Shown here: positions 1-6,813 of the stretch, one piece after another
How positions within the stretch are numbered: the stretch's first letter is position 1
Layout: each line of letters opens with the position of its first letter
From: JBDKVA01 sp039679375
Lineage (GTDB): Bacteria; Bacillota; Clostridia; Acetivibrionales; DTU013
Assembly (NCBI GenBank): GCA_039679375.1
Contig: JBDKVA010000115.1
Span: forward strand, 1-27,520
Length of the DNA stretch: 27,520 nt
Direction of reading: 5' to 3'
The notes under the pieces: generated by a model
Databases searched by the model: none
Told to the model about the DNA's origin: nothing
Seen by the model: the letters and a program-made list of their open reading frames with translations, nothing else
Made by a program: the position numbers and the translations under genes

Positions 1-236
1 CTTGGAAACACAACCAGAATAAATAGCGCTGACGATCCTACCCTGGCAATCCCACGCATTAGAAGACAAGGGGACGGTTCTATTGTATGCTCCGTGAGAC
101 AGACAATAGAACCGTCCCCTTGTCTTACCCTTGGCTTAGGGCGAGATTGCCGCGCTGCGCTCGCAATGACAGTGCTGCGCACTTTTCCCATATTCCGCAT
201 CATCCATAAATAATGCATTCGCCGCTCAGGTCCGGA
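1..236. other. Left-edge intergenic region
   Basis: No gene recognised. Plus frame 1 is open from base 1 to about 210, but it runs through a palindrome and has no start or family resemblance, so I do not call it. It holds the palindrome at 63-126 and a GC-rich segment (about 135-180) with the phrase CTGCGCTCGCAATGACA, a type of sequence often seen between genes as a dispersed remnant. No U-tract terminator for adhE is visible. Confidence 0.5.
63..126. repeat. Palindromic repeat, 24-bp perfect arms
   Basis: Arms 63-86 and 103-126 are perfect reverse complements around a 16-base centre. Each contains the phrase ACAAGGGGACGGTTCT. From memory, this phrase is common in Clostridia as intergenic palindromes and near REP-associated (Y1, IS200-like) transposase genes. 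No transposase is visible here, so the element would be a non-autonomous or stranded copy. It lies about 110 bases beyond the adhE stop and could also act as a transcription barrier. Confidence 0.7.
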
Positions 237-2855
237 TCATTCTCCGCTGTATGCTCTCCTGTAAATCTCCTCAAGCTCCGTCACCAGCGGCAGACGTGGA
301 TTTGCTGTTGTGCACTGGTCCTCGAATGCTTTATCAGCAAGCTCGGCAACCTTGGATGCAAATAGTCTGCCGTCCACCCTGCATTCTTCTATGGTCATCG
401 GCATATTGAGCTCCTTCATCAGCGACCTGACTGCAGCAACCAGGCTCTGCACGCCTTCCTCCACCGTAGATGCGGGAAGACCGAGCGCCTTTGCAATTTC
501 CGCATACTTTTTATCAGCGATAAACGTTTCATACTTCGGGAATGCAACAAATTTTGATGGTTTTTGCGCATTATATTCAATGACATACGGCAAAAGAACC
601 GCATTTGCCCTGCCATGAGGAATGTGGAACTCGCCGCCCAGTTTATGCGCAAGACTGTGGTTGATTCCAAGGAATGCATTTGTAAACGCCATACCTGCGA
701 TACAGGAAGCATTGTGCATCTTCTCCCTGGCGAGACTGTCGGCGCCGTCCTTATAAGCTCTGGGAAGATATTCAAACACCAGCTGGATCGCCTTGATCGC
801 AAGACCATCAGTAAAGTCCGAAGCCAGAATGGAAACATAAGCTTCAATGGCGTGCGTGAGCACATCAAGCCCCGTATCTGCCGTCACAGACGGCGGAACG
901 GTCATAACATATTCCGGATCAATGATCGCCACGTCCGGCGTCAGTTCATAATCTGCAAGAGGATATTTCATATTCTTTTCCTTGTCGGTAATGACGGCAA
1001 AGGACGTCACCTCGGAGCCGGTTCCGGATGTGGTAGGTATCGCAACCATTTTGGCCTTTTGACCAAGTTTGGGGAATTTATAAACTCTTTTCCGGATATC
1101 CATAAATTTCAGCCGCATGGAGTGGAAGTCCGCATCCGGATGCTCGTAGAACAGCCACATTCCCTTGGCCGCATCGATAGCTGAGCCTCCGCCGAGAGCG
1201 ATGATCACATCGGGTTTGAAGCGGTTCATCATGTCGCAGCCCTTCATGATTGTTTCTACAGAAGGATCCGGTTCGATCTCGGAGAATATTTCACAATGAA
1301 CATACTGCTGCCTCTTTCTCAGGTAATACAACACCTTGTCGACATAACCGGCTTTCACCATGAATGGATCCGTGACGACAAAAGCTTTCGTAATGTCGGG
1401 CATATCAGCAAGGTATTGTGTCGCGCCGAATTCGAAGTATATTTTTTCAGGTATCTTGAACCACTGCATATTCACTTTTCTCCTCGCCACCCTCTTTTTA
1501 TTGATCAGGTTGACCACAGATACATTCTGCGTTGTGGAATTCTTTCCATATGATCCGCAGCCAAGTGTGAGTGAGGGCATATTGGTATTGTAAATATCCC
1601 CGATAGCTCCATGCGTGGATGGAGAGTTGACAATCAGCCGGCCGACCTTAAGCCTGTTCGAAAACTCTTCTATGATTTTCTCGTTTTGAGAGTGTATGAC
1701 TGCCGAATGACCCATCCCTCCGAATTCGACCATCTGCTCGGACCGGTCGATACCGTCCTTCGTCGAATCAACGATATAATATGCAAGAATAGGGCTCAGC
1801 TTTTCTCTGGAAAGCGGATGCGCCGGGCCTACCTCTTCCTGATACGCAACAAGGATTTTTGTTTTTTCCGGCACTTCAAGCCCTGCAAGCTTTGCGATGG
1901 TATACGCCGACTGCCCGACGACTCTTGGGTTCATGGCACATTTGTTTTCGTCGATGGCCGTTTTGGCCAGTTTATCTGTCTCCTCAGTATTCAGGAAATA
2001 ACAGCCGTTTTCTTTCATGAAAGCTTCAAATTCGGGCGCTATCTCCCTGTCGACAATCACTGCCTGCTCTGAGGCGCAAATCATGCCATTGTCAAAGGAT
2101 TTGGACAGTATGAGATCTGTAGCTGCCCTTTTCAGGCTGGCAGATTTTTCAATATAACAAGGTACATTGCCCGGTCCGACGCCAAGCGCGGGCTTTCCTG
2201 TGCTGTACGCCGCCTGGACCATCCCGGCTCCGCCCGTTGCCAGTATCATGGACACTAACCTGTGGTTCATCAGCATTTGTGTTGCTTCGATCGAAGGATG
2301 TTCAATCCACTGTATACAGTCATCCGGCGCCCCGGCTGCAACTGCAGCATCACGAAGGACCCTTGCCGCTTCGGCGCTGCATTTCTGAGCCGACGGATGG
2401 AATGCAAATATGATCGGATTCCTGGTTTTGATCGAAATCAATGCCTTAAACATTGTAGTGGAAGTGGGGTTTGTCACAGGAGTAACCGCTGCCACAATAC
2501 CTACCGGTTCTGCAACCTCAAAATAGCCTTCATTCTCATTCTCATTGATGATCCCGACGGTTTTTATGTCCTTTATGCTGTGGTAAATATATTCTGTAGC
2601 AAAGATGTTCTTTGTGATTTTGTCTTCGTATATTCCTCTACCGGTTTCCTCCACCGCCATTTTTGCAAGCTTCATGTGGTCATCCAGCCCGGCTATTGCC
2701 ATGGCTTTCACGATCTTATCGATTTTTTCCTGATCATAAGTCAGGAATTTTTCAAGTGCTTTCCTGGCCTTGGAAGCCAATTCGTCAATAGTCTTCCTTA
2801 CCTCCCTGTTTTCGCTGTTGTCTTCATTCAGACTGTCTTTCATTTTCTCCGTCAT
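237..2855 (-). CDS. adhE: Bifunctional acetaldehyde-CoA/alcohol dehydrogenase
   Basis: Reduces acetyl-CoA to acetaldehyde and then ethanol, using two NADH; a main electron sink in fermentation, cytosolic and spirosome-forming in relatives. The N-terminal half is the CoA-acylating aldehyde dehydrogenase with the catalytic Cys in SFDNGMICASEQ (about residue 260). The C-terminal half is the iron alcohol dehydrogenase with the NAD motif GGGSAID, the GTGSEVTSFAVITD segment, and iron ligands in ADTGLDVLTHA, GINHSLAHK and IPHGRAN. The start is the ATG at 2855, which has AAAGGAGG about 7 bases upstream; an ATG 33 bases earlier lies before that site and would bury it in coding sequence. This gives 872 residues, normal for the family. 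Monocistronic, with a promoter covered by two Rex-like sites (2955-3005) and a leader of about 115 bases. Confidence 0.97.
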   Translation of the reverse strand: MTEKMKDSLNEDNSENREVRKTIDELASKARKALEKFLTYDQEKIDKIVKAMAIAGLDDHMKLAKMAVEETGRGIYEDKITKNIFATEYIYHSIKDIKTVGIINENENEGYFEVAEPVGIVAAVTPVTNPTSTTMFKALISIKTRNPIIFAFHPSAQKCSAEAARVLRDAAVAAGAPDDCIQWIEHPSIEATQMLMNHRLVSMILATGGAGMVQAAYSTGKPALGVGPGNVPCYIEKSASLKRAATDLILSKSFDNGMICASEQAVIVDREIAPEFEAFMKENGCYFLNTEETDKLAKTAIDENKCAMNPRVVGQSAYTIAKLAGLEVPEKTKILVAYQEEVGPAHPLSREKLSPILAYYIVDSTKDGIDRSEQMVEFGGMGHSAVIHSQNEKIIEEFSNRLKVGRLIVNSPSTHGAIGDIYNTNMPSLTLGCGSYGKNSTTQNVSVVNLINKKRVARRKVNMQWFKIPEKIYFEFGATQYLADMPDITKAFVVTDPFMVKAGYVDKVLYYLRKRQQYVHCEIFSEIEPDPSVETIMKGCDMMNRFKPDVIIALGGGSAIDAAKGMWLFYEHPDADFHSMRLKFMDIRKRVYKFPKLGQKAKMVAIPTTSGTGSEVTSFAVITDKEKNMKYPLADYELTPDVAIIDPEYVMTVPPSVTADTGLDVLTHAIEAYVSILASDFTDGLAIKAIQLVFEYLPRAYKDGADSLAREKMHNASCIAGMAFTNAFLGINHSLAHKLGGEFHIPHGRANAVLLPYVIEYNAQKPSKFVAFPKYETFIADKKYAEIAKALGLPASTVEEGVQSLVAAVRSLMKELNMPMTIEECRVDGRLFASKVAELADKAFEDQCTTANPRLPLVTELEEIYRRAYSGE

Positions 2856-2954
2856 AATCAATACCTCCTTTATGGTATTATTGTTCATATCCGCCTTATG
2901 TATCCGCCGGTTTTTCTGCTTACGATCTGTCGCGCGCTTTGTATGAAAAATTTA

Positions 2955-2972
2955 TTGTTAATTATTTAACAA
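2955..2972. promoter_or_regulatory. Rex operator 1 (perfect palindrome)
   Basis: TTGTTAATTATTTAACAA is an exact match to the clostridial Rex consensus TTGTTAA-N4-TTAACAA. It sits across the expected adhE transcription start. Rex is the NADH/NAD-sensing repressor known to control adhE in Clostridia. Confidence 0.88.
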
Positions 2973-2976
2973 TATC

Positions 2977-3005
2977 ATTGTAATACTTTGTTAAATAATT
3001 GTCAA
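2977..3005 (-). promoter_or_regulatory. SigA promoter of adhE
   Basis: On the minus strand, TTGACA (3000-3005) and TACAAT (2977-2982) are separated by exactly 17 bases. This is a near-consensus SigA promoter, placing transcription start near 2970. Confidence 0.85.
2988..3005. promoter_or_regulatory. Rex operator 2 (imperfect)
   Basis: TTGTTAA-ATAA-TTGTCAA differs from the Rex consensus at two positions in the right arm. Those two changes create the -35 box TTGACA on the minus strand. It starts exactly 33 bp from operator 1, about three helical turns, so both sites would face the same side of the DNA. Confidence 0.7.
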
Positions 3006-3087
3006 TATATTATTTGCTGATTATTCCATTATGTTGATATTTCTTTCATCCCGGAATATAAGTCCGCTTTGCTGCTTTTGGGATCGT

Positions 3088-3236
3088 TAAAATATAACTT
3101 CCGCTAAACTTTTTCGAGGAACTTCACTAACCAGCCCGCTCCGTTCCTCAATAGCTTTCGCCTAAGCGAAAGGTTTCATTAGTGTAGCCTTTCTGCGAAG
3201 CAGAAAGCCATTAAAAGAATCGGAAGTAATATTTTA
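3088..3236. repeat. Folded intergenic element with nested hairpins
   Basis: Outer arms 3088-3103 and 3221-3236 match at 15 of 16 positions as reverse complements. Inside are a GAGGAAC/GTTCCTC pairing and two perfect hairpins: CTTTCGC/GCGAAAG (3155-3161, 3166-3172, 4-base loop) and CTTTCTGC/GCAGAAAG (3189-3196, 3200-3207, 3-base loop). It lies between divergent adhE and the pentapeptide gene and has no coding potential. It could be a miniature mobile element or a structured RNA; neither is proven. Confidence 0.6.
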
Positions 3237-3256
3237 GCCGACCCTTGGCGAAACCG

Positions 3257-3285
3257 TTGCGGATATTGCCGCCTTTTGATAGAAT
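3257..3285 (+). promoter_or_regulatory. Probable promoter of the pentapeptide gene
   Basis: TTGCGG (3257-3262), 17 bases, then TAGAAT (3280-3285) preceded by an extended TGA element. Start would be near 3292, leaving a leader of about 45 bases. Confidence 0.55.
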
Positions 3286-3336
3286 AAGTTTATGTACACC
3301 TGCCGGATACAAATTGCCTGATAAGGAAGGTAAGAT

Positions 3337-3939
3337 ATGTTTACGGAGTCTGATTACGAAAGCTGCTGCTTCTCAGGTATAAAAGCCGATTTCGATGAAC
3401 TTGGCAAAGCAAAATTCAAAAAATGCAATTTCAGAGGCGCCGATTTCTCAGATGTTATGATTAACAATTGCTATTTCGATTCCTGCGATTTAACAGGGAT
3501 AAAGCTGAACGGAGCATTAATAAAATCATCTGCTTTTGTAAACTGCATTTTCAGGTATGCCAATTTCTTCGGTGCTACGCTGGATGATTGCAAAATGACC
3601 GGTTCCTCTTTCCTTAATGCAAAATTCACGGCATTCACCATTTTAGCGGGAAATTGGTCTTATACAGTGTTATCCGATGTTGATTTCAGCGATATGACGC
3701 TCAGCAACATCAATTTTGAATATGCAAATTTATCAAACTGCAATTTTACCAAATCCGTCATAAGCGGATGCAATTTTACTAATGCCAAGCTCACGGGGAC
3801 AGACTTCAGGTCGGCAGATATCAGAAACAGCTGTATCGACAATGTCGACATTATGCAGATGAATCTGAAAGATACCAAAATAGATATGGAGCAGGCGGTT
3901 ATCATTGCGAGAGCGTTAGGCGCAAAATACGAACCATAG
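3337..3939 (+). CDS. Pentapeptide-repeat protein, Qnr/MfpA-like fold
   Basis: The 200-residue product is almost wholly pentapeptide repeats of the A(D/N)LXX or CXFXX type, for example CNFRGADFSDV, CDLTGIKLNGA and ADIRNSC. It should fold as a right-handed quadrilateral beta helix that mimics the shape and charge of B-form DNA. Qnr and MfpA proteins of this fold protect DNA gyrase from quinolones, and the size here (200 residues against about 218 for Qnr) and the short helical-looking C-terminal tail (MEQAVIIARALG) are compatible with that group. There is no signal peptide or membrane segment, so it is probably cytosolic. AAGGAAGG lies about 6 bases before the ATG. The fold is clear; a role in gyrase protection is inference only. 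It has its own promoter at 3257-3285 and is followed by an inverted-repeat element. Confidence 0.88.
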   Translation: MFTESDYESCCFSGIKADFDELGKAKFKKCNFRGADFSDVMINNCYFDSCDLTGIKLNGALIKSSAFVNCIFRYANFFGATLDDCKMTGSSFLNAKFTAFTILAGNWSYTVLSDVDFSDMTLSNINFEYANLSNCNFTKSVISGCNFTNAKLTGTDFRSADIRNSCIDNVDIMQMNLKDTKIDMEQAVIIARALGAKYEP

Positions 3940-3942
3940 AAT

Positions 3943-4065
3943 AGGAGTCCGCTCGGAAAACGAATGTATGCATGAGAATATCCGGATATTTAACGCTTTT
4001 TTGGAAAGAATTTGGACGGAAAAATGAGCGAAAAGATGCGTGCAGGACTTTCCGAGCGGACTCCT
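3943..4065. repeat. Inverted-repeat element, 17-bp perfect arms
   Basis: AGGAGTCCGCTCGGAAA (3943-3959) is the perfect reverse complement of 4049-4065. After a short internal loop a second 9-bp helix can form between TGTATGCAT and ATGCGTGCA, using two G-U pairs. It begins 3 bases after the pentapeptide stop and ends 59 bases before the next gene. There is no U-tract after the stem, so it is not a classic terminator; it may stabilise or process mRNA, or be a miniature mobile element. Confidence 0.65.
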
Positions 4066-4124
4066 GGAGTAAGATATGAAACAAAAGGCAGGATGGGACT
4101 GAAGCAGAATGACTGAGGTGTGAT

Positions 4125-5576
4125 ATGGCAAGAAAATCTTATATTACAAGCATGCCGGATAAAACAGGGGCGTTTTTGCTGGCCTCAAAAATTATCGCAA
4201 AACATGATGGCAATATCGTCCGTGTCAGCTATAACAAGGCAGTTGACCTGCATATGCTGTTCATCGATGTGGAAGCTTCCGATAAAAACCTGGATGCAAT
4301 AGCGGAAGAATTGGAGAGCATTGGCTATCTGAATAATAAAATATCCGAAACCAGGGTGATTATCGTAGAAATCAAGATACCGGACGTGCCGGGGGCTGTT
4401 CTGCCCATACTCAAAATCCTGGACAGGTATGATATCAATATTTCATACATGAATTCCAGCGCGGATAATACAAAATACCAGAATTTTAAAATGGGCCTGT
4501 TGATTGAAAACCCGCGTATGATTAAAATGCTTCTGGAAGAAATCAGCGAGCTTTATCAAATCAACATCATCGACTATGACGATTCCGAAAAAAGTCTGGA
4601 CAATACCATCTTCTATATCCGGCTGGCGAACGAAACGCAAAAGCTGTTGAATCTGGGCGAAGAGGATACGATGAATTTCATAGCCGAATCCAACAGGATA
4701 CTGCAGGTGCTTGAGGAAAATGGTGAAAACCCGTACAAGGTCTTTGATTACATTCGCCGATTCGTTTATTATATCAGCAAAAACCGGGGCAACAGCTTTT
4801 ATGCGGAGATTTCAAAACATCAAATCAACGATTCCGTCACATTATATGGGATACAGCCTCCCTGCGGAAGCAACACTTATTTACTGGATTCCCCCGGCGA
4901 AATCGTTTTGATCGACACAGGCTATGCCATTTACGCAAATGAACTTATGAAGGTTTTGGACGATCTATTGCCTGACTGGAGAAGCCGCTGTAAAAGAGTG
5001 TATATCACTCATGCCGATGTGGATCATTGCGGACTGCTCTCGAAGCTTGGCAATGTGAAGATCTGCCTCAACCGGAAGAGCGCGGACAGTTTGCGGCGGC
5101 AGCTCTCGGGACAGCCGGATTTCAGGGAAAACAACGAATTGAACCTTGGATATAGCAAGCTCAGCCGGATTATTTCCGGTTATAATCCGCCAAAAGCCGA
5201 TCAGTTTGATATTCTGGACAGCAATACCCCTGCTGAGCATGATGAACTGCTGCAAATCGGCAATTTTTCTGTCGCGGATCTGGATTTTGAAGTATTCGAA
5301 GGAAGCGGAGGCCATTTACGGGGTGAGATGATTTTCGCGTGCCGTAAATATGGCATAATTTTCACCGGCGACAATCTCGTCAACATCAGCGGCTTTTCAG
5401 AAGAGCTATCGGTATTCAATTCGCTTGCTCCCTATCTGATGCGCAGTGTTAATATTGATTCCCAAAAGGCAACCGCTGTGAGGAATCAAGTCAAAAAACT
5501 TATAGAAGAAATCCGGGCGGATACCCGGCATCCTGTTTTGATCTGCGGTGGTCATGGGCCTATTTGCATCAGTTGA
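4125..5576 (+). CDS. ACT-ACT-metallo-beta-lactamase-fold hydrolase
   Basis: Product of 483 residues. Residues 5-75 and 78-150 look like two ACT domains (MPDKTGAFLLASKII and IPDVPGAVLPILKIL are typical ACT beginnings), which usually bind amino acids or other small ligands. A helical linker follows, and residues 230-483 form a metallo-beta-lactamase fold: LIDTG, the metal motif THADVDHCG (about 295-303, with Asp where many members have the second His), GGHLRG (His about 397), FTGDN (Asp about 416) and GGHG (His about 477). It is likely a ligand-regulated metal-dependent hydrolase, perhaps acting on an ester, thioester or phosphodiester; the substrate cannot be read. AGGTG lies 6 bases before the ATG. 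It follows the pentapeptide gene on the same strand after a 185-base gap with the 3943-4065 element, so shared transcription is possible but unproven. Confidence 0.85.
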   Translation: MARKSYITSMPDKTGAFLLASKIIAKHDGNIVRVSYNKAVDLHMLFIDVEASDKNLDAIAEELESIGYLNNKISETRVIIVEIKIPDVPGAVLPILKILDRYDINISYMNSSADNTKYQNFKMGLLIENPRMIKMLLEEISELYQINIIDYDDSEKSLDNTIFYIRLANETQKLLNLGEEDTMNFIAESNRILQVLEENGENPYKVFDYIRRFVYYISKNRGNSFYAEISKHQINDSVTLYGIQPPCGSNTYLLDSPGEIVLIDTGYAIYANELMKVLDDLLPDWRSRCKRVYITHADVDHCGLLSKLGNVKICLNRKSADSLRRQLSGQPDFRENNELNLGYSKLSRIISGYNPPKADQFDILDSNTPAEHDELLQIGNFSVADLDFEVFEGSGGHLRGEMIFACRKYGIIFTGDNLVNISGFSEELSVFNSLAPYLMRSVNIDSQKATAVRNQVKKLIEEIRADTRHPVLICGGHGPICIS

Positions 5577-5601
5577 CTGAAAAGCTAAATAGTGATAAGT
5601 G

Positions 5602-5742
5602 CTATACAATTTTACCATCCCAAAGTTGAATTATTCTATCAGCATTACGCAATATTGTTTTATCATGTGTAACGGCCAGTATGTTACAGTTGATAGGCTG
5701 AATGAAGTGCATAATATTGACTGATATTTCGTCGAGATGTAT
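5602..5742 (-). pseudogene. ABC transporter ATPase remnant (C-terminal end)
   Basis: On the minus strand an open frame of 46 codons ends at 5602. It reads LDEISVNIM, then NILAVTHDKTILRNADRI, then IQLWDGKIV. This matches the end of an ABC exporter ATPase (LolD/MacB-like): Walker B Glu, the H-loop His in VTHD and the usual ADRI-LxDGKIV close. The Walker A, Q-loop and signature parts are absent, the frame is closed by a stop upstream, and there is no start codon. It is a decayed fragment. The promoter of the next plus-strand gene overlaps it. Confidence 0.75.
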
Positions 5743-5763
5743 AATTAATTAGCTGATATTTCG
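5717..5763 (+). promoter_or_regulatory. Promoter and direct-repeat operator of Phd-Uma2 gene 1
   Basis: TTGACT (5717-5722), 17 bases, TATAAT (5740-5745). The 11-mer CTGATATTTCG occurs at 5721-5731 and again at 5753-5763, 32 bp apart (about three turns), flanking the -10 box. Phd/YefM domains commonly autoregulate, so these are candidate binding sites. The -35 box lies inside the ABC ATPase remnant. Confidence 0.65.
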
Positions 5764-5790
5764 GTTAATCTATTGTTTGGAGATGGGAAA

Positions 5791-6516
5791 ATGATTGTAA
5801 AATCAACTGAAATTAAAAACAATTTCGGTAAATATCTGAAGCTGCTTGAAAAAGAAGACATTATTGTGACCAGAAGCGGTTCTCCTGTTGCGCGAATTAC
5901 AAGGCATAACGACTGGAAGAATATTGACAGGGTTTGCGAGCAGGCTGCTCAGTATGAATGTAATTATGACGGCATCAAAATGACTTTTGAAGAATTCCTG
6001 GAAATGCGTGAAAAAACAGAAGACAGGTATGAGTACATTGACGGAATGGCTTTTTATGTAGCTTCTCCTGTTATAACCCATCAGCGTATCCTTGGAAATC
6101 TTCATGTTATTTTCCGTTTATGGTTCAAAGGCAAAAAATGTATGCCCTATCTTTCTCCATTTGATGTAGTACTTAAAAAAGGTGAAAACAATATGAATCT
6201 GGTGCAGCCGGATATGCTGGTTGTCTGCGACAATGAGAATAAAAATGACATGGATAGGTATACCGGTATTCCTACTCTGGTTATCGAGATAATCTCCCAC
6301 TCATCCACAAGAATGGATCTGGTGAGAAAACTGGATCTATATATGCAGACCGGAGTGAAGGAGTACTGGATTATCAATTACTTTAACAAAGAAGTGATCG
6401 TATATCTGTTCAATGATAACAGCATAGAGAATTTCAAGGTCTATTCAAATGCAGGTAAGGTTGAATCATTTACATTCAATGGACTTGCGGCTGATATGAC
6501 AGAGATTTTTGAATGA
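5791..6516 (+). CDS. Phd/YefM antitoxin-like domain fused to Uma2-family nuclease (copy 1)
   Basis: Product of 241 residues. Residues 1-45 (MIVKSTEIKNNFGKYL, then DIIVTRSGSPVARI) have the Phd/YefM antitoxin N-terminal pattern: a small dimeric DNA-binding fold. Residues about 70-241 are a Uma2 (DUF820) domain, a PD-(D/E)XK nuclease-type fold: RYEYIDG, the catalytic-type Asp in VQPDMLVVCD, the Glu in LVIEIISHSST, Lys and Tyr in RKLDLYMQTG, and the closing VKEYWIIN. All putative active-site residues are present. The start is the ATG at 5791 with GGAGATGG upstream, preferred over a TTG at 5773 that contains that site. Monocistronic, with its own promoter. Function is inferred only: either a self-contained toxin-antitoxin chain or an autoregulated nuclease. 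Paralogues lie at 9487-10233 and 15319-16038. Confidence 0.88.
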   Translation: MIVKSTEIKNNFGKYLKLLEKEDIIVTRSGSPVARITRHNDWKNIDRVCEQAAQYECNYDGIKMTFEEFLEMREKTEDRYEYIDGMAFYVASPVITHQRILGNLHVIFRLWFKGKKCMPYLSPFDVVLKKGENNMNLVQPDMLVVCDNENKNDMDRYTGIPTLVIEIISHSSTRMDLVRKLDLYMQTGVKEYWIINYFNKEVIVYLFNDNSIENFKVYSNAGKVESFTFNGLAADMTEIFE

Positions 6517-6722
6517 ATGGCATGCACTCTTGTGTCACATGACACCAGTCACTTCCATAAAGCCTCTGTAATATAAATGTTATTAAAACTTCATATCCCT
6601 GTATCCATTTATAGACATTATCTGTGATATTATAGTAGTGAGATAATAAATATTATCGTTGCTTTAAATGAATATTTCGTATCAATCGGGATAAAATCGA
6701 TTCTCCTCAGTTGGCAGAGTAT

Positions 6723-6759
6723 AGGCTGGTGAATGATAAGATTGATTTAGCACCAGCCT
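6723..6759 (+). other. Hairpin downstream of Phd-Uma2 gene 1
   Basis: AGGCTGGTG (6723-6731) pairs perfectly with CACCAGCCT (6751-6759) around a 19-base loop. It lies between convergent genes (ends 6516 and 6814). There is no U-tract, so terminator function is uncertain. The rest of 6517-6813 is AT-rich with no gene seen. Confidence 0.45.
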
Positions 6760-6813
6760 CCCCTGCCAGCCGCATAACCGGCTATATGCTCTGAATATTC
6801 GCATCTCATTGAT

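Noticed and set aside
310..2969. Several plus-strand ORFs of 70-235 codons opposite adhE
   Set aside because: They run antisense to a complete, well-conserved gene, have no family resemblance and lack ribosome binding sites; they are shadows.
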